Assembly (NCBI RefSeq): GCF_014859555.1
Contig: NZ_JACUTY010000003.1
Location: forward strand, 1 to 64,000
Length of the DNA stretch: 64,000 bases
Reading direction: 5' to 3'
DNA from: Thiomicrospira sp.
GTDB lineage: Bacteria; Pseudomonadota; Gammaproteobacteria; Thiomicrospirales; Thiomicrospiraceae
Shown here: positions 30,037 to 39,358 of the stretch, one piece after another
How the letters are laid out: each line of letters opens with the position of its first letter
Numbering within the stretch: position 1 is the first letter of the stretch
Translations under genes and position numbers: made by a program
Notes under the pieces: model-generated
Told to the model about the DNA's origin: nothing
The model's input: only the letters and a program-made list of their open reading frames with translations
Databases searched by the model: none

Positions 30037-31270
30037 GGTTTACACTCGAATTAACACCACCAGGCCTGGTGGTCGGTGCGCTTCGATGTTGATAAGCCGT
30101 TACGCCACCATCACTATCTAACACATAATAATGTTGTTTATCTTGATGAATTTGTAGAATAGTCTCACCGTCTTTTAAATGATTGGCGTGTTTATAACGC
30201 GCCATAATGTGCCCATCCTTTGGATCTAACCAATGCAAATATCCTAAACCATCGCTTAAGAATATGGCTGGTTTTGATGTTGGGTTATTTAAATCAACCC
30301 TTACATCACCTAACAAGCGGTATTTTAAAGCCGCTTGATTCCAAAATTCGGTACCGGTAACCGGGTCTAATGCGCGCAATATGTCTTCTTCATCAACCAA
30401 ATAAATGACATTATCAATCACCGTAAAATCACGGTAGCCCGAAATATCTTTAGCCCAAGAAATATTGCCATTGTTAGGATTCAACGCCGCCATACGACCG
30501 TTGTAACTCAACACAATTAAACGCCCATTGTGCAAAACCAAAGATGACTGGATATCCACCATTCTTTCTAAGTCGGTACGGCCAGACGGGGTCGCGATAC
30601 GCGCGTCCCAAATGGTTTCACCCGTGTTAATCGACAGGGCTTCAACAAAGCCTGATTCTCGTCCAACATACACCTTGTCACCCTCGACCAATACCGGCGC
30701 GGCACCTCGAATAAACAAGCTGGGCATCTGATGATCCGCTACCCAAATGACTTCACCCGTTGACACATTAAGTGCAACCACCCGGCCATCATTAGTGCGC
30801 ACAAATACACGATGGCCTTCAACCACCGGTGTACTGATCACTTCACTATTTAGGCGCGCTTGCCAAATAACTTGACCATTATCGGGCGACAAGGCCAATA
30901 CATCACCTTTTGCCGAACCCACTAATAGTTTTTCATCGGCTAACACCGGTCCCGCAATTACCGCCGCTTCATAGTTGGTTTGCCAAATGACCTGATCGGT
31001 ATAACGCGATTGATTCTGCTTCCAAAGCGCCGTCAGCAAACCTGAGCTGGAGGCCACATACAAGCGTTGACCATCACTCGTTAATGCCAAACTGCGACCA
31101 TCCGCTTCGGCCAATTTATCCACCGAAACTTGCCACTGCAGGCTCATAGCGCGTGTTTCAACGCCATCTGTTAATGGCGTGGGTATCCGAACCGTTTGTG
31201 AAGTTGAACTGCAAGCCTGTAATAAAACGGCACTTATAAATAAGCCTGCGACTAAAAAAGAAGTTTTCAT
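30029..31270 (-). CDS. bamB: Outer-membrane assembly lipoprotein BamB
   Basis: BamB is the eight-bladed beta-propeller lipoprotein of the BAM complex. The lipobox is LLQAC with Cys20, and repeated PQQ-type blades such as DGRVVALNVSTGEVIW and GYLHWLDPKDGHIMARY run through the 413 residues. The C-terminal tail SAPTTRPGGVNSS after the last blade is written by a perfect palindrome copy. Its start codon overlaps the yfgM stop (TAATG). Confidence 0.97.
   Translation of the reverse strand: MKTSFLVAGLFISAVLLQACSSTSQTVRIPTPLTDGVETRAMSLQWQVSVDKLAEADGRSLALTSDGQRLYVASSSGLLTALWKQNQSRYTDQVIWQTNYEAAVIAGPVLADEKLLVGSAKGDVLALSPDNGQVIWQARLNSEVISTPVVEGHRVFVRTNDGRVVALNVSTGEVIWVADHQMPSLFIRGAAPVLVEGDKVYVGRESGFVEALSINTGETIWDARIATPSGRTDLERMVDIQSSLVLHNGRLIVLSYNGRMAALNPNNGNISWAKDISGYRDFTVIDNVIYLVDEEDILRALDPVTGTEFWNQAALKYRLLGDVRVDLNNPTSKPAIFLSDGLGYLHWLDPKDGHIMARYKHANHLKDGETILQIHQDKQHYYVLDSDGGVTAYQHRSAPTTRPGGVNSSVNHE
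30056..30073. repeat. Palindrome family copy 11 (perfect 18-mer)
   Basis: ACCACCAGGCCTGGTGGT, inside the tail of bamB, encoding TTRPGG; the only copy read in this frame. Confidence 0.92.
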
Positions 31271-31911
31271 TATTGCGCCAAATCATCCATTTGTAAGCGT
31301 GCAATATTTCGCAAATCGGCTTGAGCTTCCTCATTGTCAACCACGCGTTTAAAGGCGGCCTGAGCTTGAGCAAAATTTTGTTGAGCCTGAGCTAATAACG
31401 CACTCACATAATCCACGTTTGCTTGTTGAGCACCAACCCATGTCTGTGCCGCAAAGCCATCTAATATGTTTTGCGCTTCATCCAACTGCGATAGTTCTAT
31501 ATGTATACGTGCCATTCTTAACTGAGCGGCCGCCTTCATATCACTAGGCTGCTTCGCATCTACCACCCATTGCAATGCCTCCAACGCCTCTTCTGATTCA
31601 GCTTTATCCCAGTGGAATTGCGCTAACATCATCGCCGCCGCGCCCGCATATGGACTGTTTGGCTGATCTTGCATTAAACGACGTGCTTCACGTGATACTT
31701 CACCAAACATAGCATTTTGATGGCTCAACTCTAACACCTCAAAGGTGGCGGAGGCATTTGCCGACTGGGTATAGCTATAAGACTGCCAATAACGCCAGCC
31801 AGCAAAGGCGATCGCCACTATTAGCACACCACTTAAAATCAACGTGCCATACTTAGCCCACCAAGCTTTAATAGCGTCCATTTGTTCCTGCTCGGTATCA
31901 TAACGACTCAT
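31270..31911 (-). CDS. yfgM: YfgM family ancillary SecYEG translocon subunit
   Basis: YfgM is a bitopic inner-membrane protein with periplasmic TPR repeats that contacts SecYEG and the chaperone PpiD. The 213-aa product has the typical N-terminus YDTEQEQMDAIKAWWAKYG, one membrane helix (TLILSGVLIVAIAFAGWRYW, about 18-37) and helical repeats in the remainder. It sits in the conserved hisS-yfgM-bamB-der order. Confidence 0.93.
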   Translation of the reverse strand: MSRYDTEQEQMDAIKAWWAKYGTLILSGVLIVAIAFAGWRYWQSYSYTQSANASATFEVLELSHQNAMFGEVSREARRLMQDQPNSPYAGAAAMMLAQFHWDKAESEEALEALQWVVDAKQPSDMKAAAQLRMARIHIELSQLDEAQNILDGFAAQTWVGAQQANVDYVSALLAQAQQNFAQAQAAFKRVVDNEEAQADLRNIARLQMDDLAQ

Positions 31912-31914
31912 AAC

Positions 31915-33192
31915 TTACCTTTCCTGCATATGTTGTGAAAAAAATGTCGCCAGCTGATCCCAAGCCAGCGACTGTTGTTCGGACTGTTCTCTTAATGGTT
32001 TGACCATAGCCACTTGTTGACTGACTTCATTATCACCCAAAATAACCGCATAGGTCGCACCCGACTTATCGGCTTTCTTAAGCTGACTTTTAAAGCTGCC
32101 CCCGCCACAATGCATTTGAATACTCAAACCTGGCAAGGCATCACGTAACATTTCGGCCAACACCAGGCCTGGTCGTAAAGCTTGATCACCGGCTAATACG
32201 ACATACACATCGGCGGGGATGCCCGAGGCTGGATTTTGTTGATCAATAATCAACGCCATTAAGCGCTCGATTCCTAACGCAAATCCCACAGCAGGTGTCG
32301 GCTTGCCACCAATTTGTTCAACCAAGCCATCATAACGTCCACCGGCACAAACCGTACCTTGCGCACCCAAATCATTAGTTACCCACTCAAATACGCTGCG
32401 ATTATAGTAATCCAAACCGCGCACTAGGTTTGGGTTAATCACATAATCCAAACCTAAGTCATCTAACTGGACACACAGTTGTTCAAAATGCTTTTTTGAC
32501 TCGGCATCTAAAGCGTCCATTAGTTTCGGTGCTTTTGCCACCACATCCTGCATCGCTGGATTCTTGGTATCCAACACACGCAGTGGATTGGTATTTAATC
32601 GGCGCAAACTGTCTTCGTCTAGTTCAGATTCACGACTTTGCAAATAAGCCACTAAATCATCACGATAAGCCGCACGGGCTTGCTGGCTGCCGAGCGAGTT
32701 AATTTGCAACTCTAACCCTGTCAACCCTAGCTGTTCCCACAAACGGGCGCTGAGTGCGATTAATTCAACATCAATATCCGGTCCGTCTAAACCAAACACT
32801 TCAACCCCAATTTGGTGGAACTGGCGGTAACGGCCTTTTTGCGGACGTTCGTGACGAAACATCGGCCCTGAGTAATAGAGTTTTTGAATTTGATTGTGTG
32901 TTAAACCGTTTTCGATCATGGCTCGCACGCAGCCCGCCGTGCCTTCTGGGCGCAACGATAAACTGTCGCCATTACGATCAGCAAAGGTATACATTTCTTT
33001 TTCAACTATATCGGTTACTTCACCAATAGAGCGCGCAAACAACTCGGTTTTCTCAACCAGTGGCAAGCGAACGGGCTGGTATCCATACTGATGCAAAGTC
33101 TGCTCTGCGGCTTGCAAAACTTGTTGAAACGCCATGGCTTGCTGACCATAAATATCATTCATGCCGCGAATGGCCGCAATTTGTTTCGTCAT
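31915..33192 (-). CDS. hisS: Histidyl-tRNA synthetase
   Basis: HisS charges tRNA-His. The 425-aa class II synthetase has motif 2 in [18 protein letters not shown], the histidine-specific HisA motif [12 protein letters not shown], motif 3 in [10 protein letters not shown] and a C-terminal anticodon-binding domain. A palindrome copy encodes RPGLVLAEM early in that domain. It lies 3 bp upstream of yfgM. The ispG gene that often precedes hisS in gammaproteobacteria is absent here. Confidence 0.98.
   Translation of the reverse strand: MTKQIAAIRGMNDIYGQQAMAFQQVLQAAEQTLHQYGYQPVRLPLVEKTELFARSIGEVTDIVEKEMYTFADRNGDSLSLRPEGTAGCVRAMIENGLTHNQIQKLYYSGPMFRHERPQKGRYRQFHQIGVEVFGLDGPDIDVELIALSARLWEQLGLTGLELQINSLGSQQARAAYRDDLVAYLQSRESELDEDSLRRLNTNPLRVLDTKNPAMQDVVAKAPKLMDALDAESKKHFEQLCVQLDDLGLDYVINPNLVRGLDYYNRSVFEWVTNDLGAQGTVCAGGRYDGLVEQIGGKPTPAVGFALGIERLMALIIDQQNPASGIPADVYVVLAGDQALRPGLVLAEMLRDALPGLSIQMHCGGGSFKSQLKKADKSGATYAVILGDNEVSQQVAMVKPLREQSEQQSLAWDQLATFFSQHMQER
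32159..32176. repeat. Palindrome family copy 12
   Basis: 16 of 18 positions match. Inside hisS, encoding RPGLV. Confidence 0.8.
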
Positions 33193-33240
33193 AGAATTTT
33201 ATTCCTAGGGTTTTATTTAATTCGTCTGCGAAGCCACAGC

Positions 33241-33729
33241 TCAGTCCGTTTCAACATTCTGATTTTCAATCACACGGGGTTCGAGCATGAGTGACTCCGA
33301 ATTCATAGACGGGATGCCCACATTCTCTACGATGTTGGAATCGAGCAACCCTGTAACCAAAAAGTATCCCGCAACCAACACAACAACCCAAACAACCGCC
33401 CAATAGACTCGACGGCTATTTTCCGGTGCCTTAACATTTAAGCCTTTTTGCTGAACTGGCTTAAGTTTTGAGCTGTAGTTTTGGTCAGCACTTTTACTCA
33501 ATATAAAAGGGCTTAAATCAACATCCAATAACGCCGCATAGTTTCGCAAATGACCCCGTTCAAACGGATCTAAACTTTCCAGAGAGGTCTTCTGTTCAAG
33601 CTCTTCTAACCGATCAGGCGGCAGTTTTAAGCTGTCAGACACCTGTTTTAGGCTAAGTTTCTTTTCCAAACGTTTATTACGCAAAACTTGCGCAAACGAT
33701 GATTCGGCTGATATCTCTTGGTTCTGCAT
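33241..33729 (-). CDS. rodZ: Short RodZ-like helix-turn-helix membrane protein
   Basis: RodZ links MreB to the cell wall synthesis machinery. The 162-aa product from ATG 33729 (GAGG 8 nt upstream; the track's start overlaps rlmN) has an N-terminal Cro-like HTH (LRNKRLEKKLSLKQVSDSLKLPPDRLEELE, about 16-45), a basic linker and a transmembrane helix (VYWAVVWVVVLVAGYFLVTGL near 109-130). Only about 30 residues follow, so the periplasmic beta domain of full-length RodZ is missing. Position between rlmN and hisS supports the assignment. Confidence 0.8.
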   Translation of the reverse strand: MQNQEISAESSFAQVLRNKRLEKKLSLKQVSDSLKLPPDRLEELEQKTSLESLDPFERGHLRNYAALLDVDLSPFILSKSADQNYSSKLKPVQQKGLNVKAPENSRRVYWAVVWVVVLVAGYFLVTGLLDSNIVENVGIPSMNSESLMLEPRVIENQNVETD

Positions 33730-33758
33730 GACATTATCCTCTTGGAAACAAACAATCC

Positions 33759-34889
33759 TCAAACTTGATTTGGCTGAGAACGCGTCGTCAAATCCGTCAA
33801 CTCTACACGATGAAGTGTCCGCTTCGTTCGATCCTTTACTTTACCCGCTAATTGCCCACAAGCCGCATCAATATCTTCGCCGCGGGTTTTACGTACGGTA
33901 CAGTTTAACCCAGCTTGTTTTAATCGATCCTGAAAACGATGCACGGCGTTGTTGGATGAACGCTTATAGTCTGTATTTGGGAAGGGATTAAATGGAATCA
34001 GATTAATTTTGGACGCTAGATCACCTAACAATTCAACCAACTCATCTGCATGCTCAAGCCGATCGTTCACACCATCTAACATCACATATTCAATGGTAAT
34101 ATGCTTTTTGGAATTACCACCCTCTACATAACGAAACAAGGCTGGCATCAAGACTTCAAGTGGATATTTTTTATTCACCGGAACTAATTGGTCACGCAAG
34201 GCATTATTGGGTGCATGTAGTGAAATCGCCAAACTCGCATCCACCTCTTCTCGCAACTTGTCGATAGCTGGCACAACGCCGGCCGTGCTAATGGTAACGC
34301 GGCGTTTTGACAAGCCATAAGCATTATCATCCATCAAAATACGCGCGACTGGAAATACATGCGTGACATTTAATAACGGTTCGCCCATTCCCATGAAAAC
34401 AACATTGCTCACCACACGTTCATCGCGCGGCGTGGCACCCATCGCTTTATTCGCCACCCACATTTGAGCAATGATTTCCCAACTCTCTAAATTACGATTA
34501 AAGCCCTGCTGAGCGGTTGAACAAAAAGAACACTCCAAAGCACAGCCCACTTGCGAAGAAATACATAAGGTGCCACGATCGGCTTCTGGAATAAACACGG
34601 TTTCAATGCAGTTGTGGTTATCCATTTCCAGCACCCATTTAATAGTGCCATCACTCGAGCGCTGCTCGGCGATAATTTTTGGGGTGCGAATCTGCGCGAC
34701 TTGCTTTAACTTCTCGCGCAAAGCCTTACTGACATTGGTCATATCATCAAAGTCACTCACCCCCATCTGATGAATCCATTTCATGATTTGGACGGCACGA
34801 AAAGGTTTTTCACCCAGCTGAGCAAAAAAGGCTTCTAACGCCGCTCTATCCATACCCAGCAAATCTGTTTTTTCTGTCGCCTGTGTCAT
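33759..34889 (-). CDS. rlmN: Dual-specificity 23S rRNA/tRNA adenine-C2 methyltransferase
   Basis: RlmN is a radical SAM enzyme that makes 2-methyladenosine in 23S rRNA A2503 and in tRNAs. The 376-aa product has the cluster motif CALECSFC, GMGEPLLN for SAM binding, and the second catalytic cysteine near the C-terminus in DIDAACGQLAG. It follows ndk by about 34 bp on the same strand and precedes rodZ, in the usual ndk-rlmN order. Confidence 0.97.
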   Translation of the reverse strand: MTQATEKTDLLGMDRAALEAFFAQLGEKPFRAVQIMKWIHQMGVSDFDDMTNVSKALREKLKQVAQIRTPKIIAEQRSSDGTIKWVLEMDNHNCIETVFIPEADRGTLCISSQVGCALECSFCSTAQQGFNRNLESWEIIAQMWVANKAMGATPRDERVVSNVVFMGMGEPLLNVTHVFPVARILMDDNAYGLSKRRVTISTAGVVPAIDKLREEVDASLAISLHAPNNALRDQLVPVNKKYPLEVLMPALFRYVEGGNSKKHITIEYVMLDGVNDRLEHADELVELLGDLASKINLIPFNPFPNTDYKRSSNNAVHRFQDRLKQAGLNCTVRKTRGEDIDAACGQLAGKVKDRTKRTLHRVELTDLTTRSQPNQV

Positions 34890-34923
34890 GCTTTTCCTAA
34901 CCTTAGCTCAATAGGTGCAAGTG

Positions 34924-35349
34924 TTATCGACCTGAGAACACGTCGTTTGCACTAAAAAAATACGCAATCTCGCGTTCGGCACTCTCTGGCGAATCAGAAC
35001 CATGCACACAGTTGACACGCGTCGACTCTGCATGATCCGCTCGAATAGTTCCTGGCGCGGCTTTGGTTGGGTCGGTTGCACCCATAATTTGACGATTTAA
35101 AGCAATCGCATTTTCGCCTTCTAAAACCTGAACCACACATGGACCGGATGTCATAAAACTCACCAATGGCTCGTAAAATTCACGCCCTTGGTGTTCGGCA
35201 TAAAAACCGGCCGCTTGTTCCGGTGACATTCGGATCATTTTAGCCGCGATCACCCGCAATGCTTGAGACTCAAATCGATGAATAATGTCACCAATTAGGT
35301 TCTTTTGAACAGCATCCGGCTTAATAATCGATAGGGTTTGTTCAAGCAT
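34924..35349 (-). CDS. ndk: Nucleoside diphosphate kinase
   Basis: Ndk balances NTP and dNTP pools through a phosphohistidine intermediate. I chose ATG 35349 (141 aa, [17 protein letters not shown]), where AAGGAA lies upstream; the track adds seven residues. The active-site histidine is in [19 protein letters not shown] element about 35 nt upstream may be its -10 box. It is the first gene of the ndk-rlmN-rodZ-hisS-yfgM-bamB-der run. Confidence 0.97.
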   Translation of the reverse strand: MLEQTLSIIKPDAVQKNLIGDIIHRFESQALRVIAAKMIRMSPEQAAGFYAEHQGREFYEPLVSFMTSGPCVVQVLEGENAIALNRQIMGATDPTKAAPGTIRADHAESTRVNCVHGSDSPESAEREIAYFFSANDVFSGR

Positions 35350-35440
35350 TTGTATTCCTTGGGCTTTCATAAAGGGAACCTATTTTATCAAGTCTACCTA
35401 AGGTTTGCACAATTGATCGCTTATTGTCGCGCCCAAAAGC

Positions 35441-35466
35441 AAGAAACCCCATCAAAGGGGTTTCTT
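35441..35466 (-). terminator. Terminator downstream of iscA
   Basis: AAGAAACCCC and GGGGTTTCTT pair around ATCAAA. Read on the minus strand the stem is followed by a T-rich stretch, ending the iscR-iscA transcript ahead of ndk. Confidence 0.8.
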
Positions 35467-35494
35467 AAACAAACTTTTCAACCCAATATATGGC

Positions 35495-35821
35495 TTAAAC
35501 GGTAAAGGATTCTCCACAACCGCATTCATCTTTAATGTTTGGGTTTCGGAATTCAAAACCTTCGTTTAACAAACTTTCTTTGACATAGTCGATTTCAAGA
35601 CCTTCTATATTCTTTAAACTTTTGGCATCCACATAAACATCGACCCCAAAATTTTCAAACACTTGGTCATCTTGCGCCGCTTCGTCGACGTAATCCACGA
35701 CATAAGCAAAGCCGGCACAACCACTTACCTTGGTGCCCACACGCAAACCAATACCTTTACCACGTTTTTCAAGCATGGTTTTGACTCGCTGAGCTGCGGC
35801 CTGTGTAAGACTAACACCCAT
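35495..35821 (-). CDS. iscA: A-type iron-sulfur carrier protein IscA
   Basis: A-type carriers deliver Fe-S clusters to apoproteins. The 108-aa product has the three invariant cysteines: Cys35 (VSGCAGFAY), Cys100 and Cys102 (ECGCGESF). It lies 31 bp downstream of iscR on the same strand, which supports IscA rather than ErpA, but the scaffold and desulfurase genes iscU and iscS are not between or beside them. Confidence 0.93.
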   Translation of the reverse strand: MGVSLTQAAAQRVKTMLEKRGKGIGLRVGTKVSGCAGFAYVVDYVDEAAQDDQVFENFGVDVYVDAKSLKNIEGLEIDYVKESLLNEGFEFRNPNIKDECGCGESFTV

Positions 35822-35852
35822 ATTTTCTCCTTACAATTATCTGGTTATCTAA

Positions 35853-36284
35853 CTATAAAGACACTGTAATTTTATGATCTGACGCGGTTTTATCTAACAA
35901 GGTCTGTAACGAAACCCCGCTTAAAAACTCATCAATCATGCAACTAAGATCATTCCAAAGCTCATGCGACAAACATTTACTGCCCTTTTGACAGTTGGCT
36001 CGTCCCTCACACTTGCGTGCATCTAACTTTTCGTCTACCGCGTGAATAATATGGCTAATACTAATTTCACCCGCTTCTCGACTTAGTCGATAGCCACCCC
36101 CTGGGCCACGTGCACTCTTAACCAAGCCGGATTTTTTTAACTTAGCAAATAATTGCTCAAGATAAGACAAGGAAATGTCTTGGCGCTGTGAAATTAAGGC
36201 CAAAGTGATCGGCCCGGAGTCTTGATTCAGGGCAATATCAATCATGGCCGTTACCGCATAGCGACCTTTTGAAGTAAGTTTCAT
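35853..36284 (-). CDS. iscR: Iron-sulfur cluster regulator IscR
   Basis: IscR is an Rrf2-family repressor that senses cellular Fe-S status through a [2Fe-2S] cluster. The 143-aa product has the N-terminal winged helix MKLTSKGRYAVTAMIDIA and the cluster ligands Cys92, Cys98, Cys104 and His107. In E. coli it controls the isc operon; here only iscA follows. I did not see a convincing type 1 IscR box in the 70-bp upstream gap, so autoregulation cannot be claimed from sequence. Confidence 0.95.
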   Translation of the reverse strand: MKLTSKGRYAVTAMIDIALNQDSGPITLALISQRQDISLSYLEQLFAKLKKSGLVKSARGPGGGYRLSREAGEISISHIIHAVDEKLDARKCEGRANCQKGSKCLSHELWNDLSCMIDEFLSGVSLQTLLDKTASDHKITVSL

Positions 36285-36321
36285 CTATACAAATCCGAGT
36301 TTTAAAATAAATGTAATGCCA

Positions 36322-36350
36322 ATTGTATAATAACCAACTAGAACACTCAA
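36322..36350 (-). promoter_or_regulatory. Predicted iscR promoter
   Basis: On the minus strand TTGAGT (36345-36350) and TACAAT (36322-36327) are separated by 17 bp and placed about 35 bp before the iscR start, in the gap after cysE. Confidence 0.5.
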
Positions 36351-36354
36351 CTAT

Positions 36355-37158
36355 TTAACCTGCTGACTCATTTTTTGAGCCTCGATTTAAATGCGCGGCT
36401 TGCTCAGGATCATCCGGATCTAGTACCGCATCATCCAAGTTAGGTAACTTCATATCGACACGCGCGCCACCCAAACGTTCTATTTCTGAGCTTAGCTGAG
36501 CTAAACGTTCATCTTGCGCCTGTACATGATCGAGCAAACTATAAATGGCTTTTTCGACCGGATCATCGGCATCTTGCGTAATGCCATAAGCATCAAAGCC
36601 AATCTTCTGAGCCATCTGTTCACGTTTTTTGCGTTGCTGATCATCGGTTTTGTGCACGATACGCCCGGGAATGCCGACCACAGTCTTATCTTCTGGTACA
36701 TCTTTGACCACCACGGCATTCGAACCAATACGCGCATCGTTTCCAATGTGGATGGGGCCTAATATTTTGGCGCCCGCACCCACAACAACACGTTCGCCTA
36801 GCGTAGGGTGGCGTTTACCTTCCTTCCAACTGGTTCCGCCCAAGGTCACGCCATGATAGAGCGTGCAATCATTGCCAATTTCAGCCGTTTCACCGATCAC
36901 CACGCCCATACCGTGATCAATAAACACTCGTTCGCCAATTTTGGCCGCCGGATGAATTTCAACACCGGTAAACCAACGTGCCGTGGTCGCGATAAAACGC
37001 GCTAACCACTTTAAGCCTTTGCCCCATAAAAAATGCGCCAAACGATACCAAATAATCGCGTGCACACCTGGGTAAGTAGTCAATACATCCCATAAGTTTC
37101 GCGCGGCCGGGTCTCGCTCAAATACACATTTTATGTCTTGTTTTACTCGATCAAACAT
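36355..37158 (-). CDS. cysE: Serine O-acetyltransferase
   Basis: CysE makes O-acetylserine, the acceptor for sulfide in cysteine synthesis. I chose ATG 37158 (267 aa, [21 protein letters not shown]), which has GAGGAGAAG seven bases upstream inside trmJ; it overlaps the trmJ end by 8 bp. The left-handed beta-helix hexapeptides and the catalytic [21 protein letters not shown] segment are clear, followed by HGVTLGG. The N-terminal domain is short, as in the EpsC/NifP-like form, and a charged tail follows. Confidence 0.95.
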   Translation of the reverse strand: MFDRVKQDIKCVFERDPAARNLWDVLTTYPGVHAIIWYRLAHFLWGKGLKWLARFIATTARWFTGVEIHPAAKIGERVFIDHGMGVVIGETAEIGNDCTLYHGVTLGGTSWKEGKRHPTLGERVVVGAGAKILGPIHIGNDARIGSNAVVVKDVPEDKTVVGIPGRIVHKTDDQQRKKREQMAQKIGFDAYGITQDADDPVEKAIYSLLDHVQAQDERLAQLSSEIERLGGARVDMKLPNLDDAVLDPDDPEQAAHLNRGSKNESAG

Positions 37159-37909
37159 GTTTTTGCTTCTCCTCACGCAACTGCACTTGACGTTGCGCAG
37201 CCGTTAAAATACCACGCAAAATATCGACTTCTTTTACATCCAGCTGCGAGCGATTAAATAAACGCCGCATGCGTCGCATAAAACGCGCATTTTTATCTGG
37301 ATCCAAAAATTCAATATCTTGCAAGGCTTGGTGCAAATGGCCGTAAAAACCTTCCATTTGTTCACTCGATGCGACATCGTGGCGATAACCTTGCGCTTGC
37401 TCAATCACTGGCTGGCAGGCCATTCGACATTCATAAGCAAACACCTGCACGGCGGCCGCAATATTTAACGAGGTGTATTCAGGGTTAGATGGAATGTGGG
37501 CCAAATAATGACATCGATCCATTTCTGCATTCGACAAACCCGAATCTTCACGACCAAATACCAGCGCGACTTTATTTGCTGATTTTTCGAGCGCTAACGC
37601 GGCTGTTTGACGCACATCCAACTGCGGCCAAGCCACTTTACGAAAGCGCGCGCTGGCTCCAATCACTAAAGAACAATCCGCTAAAGCTTCGTCCAAACTT
37701 GCAAACACTTGTGCATTCGCCAATATATCACCCGCACCCGAGGCACGTGATGAAGCCGTATGACTCGGATAATCGTTCGGGTTTACCAGAGCTAATTGTG
37801 TTAACCCCATATTCTTCATCGCCCGGGCTACACCGCCAATATTGCCTGGGTGTGAGGTTTCAACCAGGACTATCTTAATATTAGCTAATGGCGCATATTT
37901 ATCAGGCAT
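37151..37909 (-). CDS. trmJ: tRNA (cytidine/uridine-2'-O-)-methyltransferase TrmJ
   Basis: TrmJ methylates the ribose at position 32 of several tRNAs. The 252-aa SPOUT protein has [23 protein letters not shown] at the N-terminus, [18 protein letters not shown] and the knot motif [22 protein letters not shown]. The trmJ-cysE-iscR order resembles the trmJ-iscR arrangement of other gammaproteobacteria, with cysE inserted. Confidence 0.95.
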   Translation of the reverse strand: MPDKYAPLANIKIVLVETSHPGNIGGVARAMKNMGLTQLALVNPNDYPSHTASSRASGAGDILANAQVFASLDEALADCSLVIGASARFRKVAWPQLDVRQTAALALEKSANKVALVFGREDSGLSNAEMDRCHYLAHIPSNPEYTSLNIAAAVQVFAYECRMACQPVIEQAQGYRHDVASSEQMEGFYGHLHQALQDIEFLDPDKNARFMRRMRRLFNRSQLDVKEVDILRGILTAAQRQVQLREEKQKHV

Positions 37910-37948
37910 GTCGATTCCATCGTTTTAGTTTATAATAGCGAGCTAGTT

Positions 37949-37966
37949 TACACTAGGCCTGTTGCA
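37949..37966. repeat. Palindrome family copy 13 (degenerate, intergenic)
   Basis: 12 of 18 positions match (CACTAGGCCTGTTG). It lies in the divergent trmJ-suhB region and overlaps a CTAGT-TTAC-ACTAG inverted repeat at 37943-37956. Confidence 0.4.
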
Positions 37967-38030
37967 TTTTCATATTCGGGTCTTGTAAACGACGCGTTTG
38001 CTCATTCTTTTACAATCTGGAACTCTCAAC

Positions 38031-38831
38031 ATGCACCCAATTTTGAACGTGGCCATGATCGCGGCACGCGAAGCTGGCGAAATCATTCTTCGCAATCTCG
38101 ACAATATCGACCGTCTTAATATCGAAGAAAAAACTAAAAATAACTTCGTCAGTGAGGTGGATAATTTGGCCGAACAAGCCATTATCAAAACCATTAAAAA
38201 GTATTACCCTGAGCACGGAATTTTAGCCGAAGAAAGTGGTCGCCAAAACCCTAAAGCGGATATGCAATGGATTATTGACCCACTCGACGGCACCACTAAC
38301 TTTTTGCATCAGTTCCCACAGTTTTCCGTGTCAATCGCGGTAATGGAAAAAGGCAAACTTACTCACGGCGTGGTATTCGATCCGGTGCGTGATGAAATGT
38401 TCCATGCTACCCGCGGTGGCGGTGCGCGTTTAAACAATCGTCGTATTCGTGTGACTGAACAAAAACACTTAAAGCACGCTTTACTGGCCACCGGTTTTCC
38501 TTATTATGATTTTAATTATGTGGATAGCTATTTAGCCAGCTTTAAATCTTTCATGATTAACACGGCCGGTATCCGTCGCGCTGGTTCGGCGGCGTTAGAC
38601 TTGGCTTATGTGGCCGCTGGGCGTGTGGATGGTTACTGGGAGTTTAATCTGAAACCTTGGGATATTGCCGCCGGTATTTTACTAGTGACAGAAGCTGGCG
38701 GTATGTGTACCGATTTTGCTGGCAACGACAACATGTTGGAATCCGGTAATATTTTGGCTTGTACGCCAAAACTGATGAAAGACATGGCTAAAACCCTAAC
38801 CGAAACCATTCCGGCTGAATTACGCAAATAA
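38031..38831 (+). CDS. suhB: Inositol-1-monophosphatase family protein SuhB
   Basis: SuhB dephosphorylates inositol phosphates and in E. coli also takes part in rRNA transcription antitermination. I chose ATG 38031 (266 aa, MHPILNVAMIAAREAGEI). Metal-binding motifs are EESGRQ at 67-72, WIIDPLDGTTNFLHQFP at 80-96 and WDIAAGILLVTEAGG near 210. It is divergent from trmJ, as in many gammaproteobacteria, and convergent with rimI across two palindrome copies. Confidence 0.96.
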   Translation: MHPILNVAMIAAREAGEIILRNLDNIDRLNIEEKTKNNFVSEVDNLAEQAIIKTIKKYYPEHGILAEESGRQNPKADMQWIIDPLDGTTNFLHQFPQFSVSIAVMEKGKLTHGVVFDPVRDEMFHATRGGGARLNNRRIRVTEQKHLKHALLATGFPYYDFNYVDSYLASFKSFMINTAGIRRAGSAALDLAYVAAGRVDGYWEFNLKPWDIAAGILLVTEAGGMCTDFAGNDNMLESGNILACTPKLMKDMAKTLTETIPAELRK

Positions 38832-38837
38832 AGCCTT

Positions 38838-38855
38838 ACCACCAGGCCTGGTGCT
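38838..38855. repeat. Palindrome family copy 14 (intergenic pair, left)
   Basis: 17 of 18 positions match. With copy 15 it fills most of the 55-bp gap between convergent suhB and rimI. Confidence 0.92.
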
Positions 38856-38859
38856 TTCC

Positions 38860-38877
38860 AATACCAGGCCTGGTGGT
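38860..38877. repeat. Palindrome family copy 15 (intergenic pair, right)
   Basis: 16 of 18 positions match. Its centre is exactly 22 bp from that of copy 14, about two turns of DNA. Confidence 0.92.
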
Positions 38878-38886
38878 TTATTACAC

Positions 38887-39339
38887 CTAGCTATCTAAAC
38901 GCTTCGACATTAAAATCGCATCCTCACGCCCATCAATATCACATTGATAATAGTTTTTTCGCACCCCATCTTGGACAAAACCCATCGTTTTATACAAGTT
39001 ACGTGCGATCTTATTTGAACGCCGCACTTCTAACAGCACCACTGTATATTCGGTATTTTCAAACCGACTAAAGATCGCCTGTAAGGCTAGCTTTGCCACG
39101 CCTTGATTTTGGCAATTGGCCGCAATGCTTAAATTTAATAAATGCAATTCATCCAACACCGGCAATAAACAACAATAACCCAGTGCGGCGTCAGACGCAT
39201 CCATTAATAAATAATTCAAGCCTTGGTGTAAAGCGCGCTCAAACCCGCCTCGGGTCCAAGGATGAGTGTAATTTTGATGCTCAATTTGCATCACCCAATC
39301 TAAATCGGATTCATCCAAGGGTTTTAAGTGGCTAAACAT
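38887..39339 (-). CDS. rimI: Ribosomal protein S18 alanine N-acetyltransferase RimI
   Basis: RimI is a GNAT acetyltransferase acting on the N-terminus of ribosomal protein S18. The 150-aa product has LNLSIAANCQNQGVAKLAL (acetyl-CoA loop), LLEVRRSNKIARNLYKTMGF and the typical Y-Y pair in KNYYQCDIDGREDAILMSK. It follows the putative holD by about 20 bp, reproducing the known holD-rimI pairing. Confidence 0.93.
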   Translation of the reverse strand: MFSHLKPLDESDLDWVMQIEHQNYTHPWTRGGFERALHQGLNYLLMDASDAALGYCCLLPVLDELHLLNLSIAANCQNQGVAKLALQAIFSRFENTEYTVVLLEVRRSNKIARNLYKTMGFVQDGVRKNYYQCDIDGREDAILMSKRLDS

Positions 39340-39358
39340 AGGGTGGGGCTGATCGGCT

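Noticed and set aside
37489-37878. 129-aa plus-strand ORF in the track.
   Set aside because: It is an antisense shadow of trmJ.
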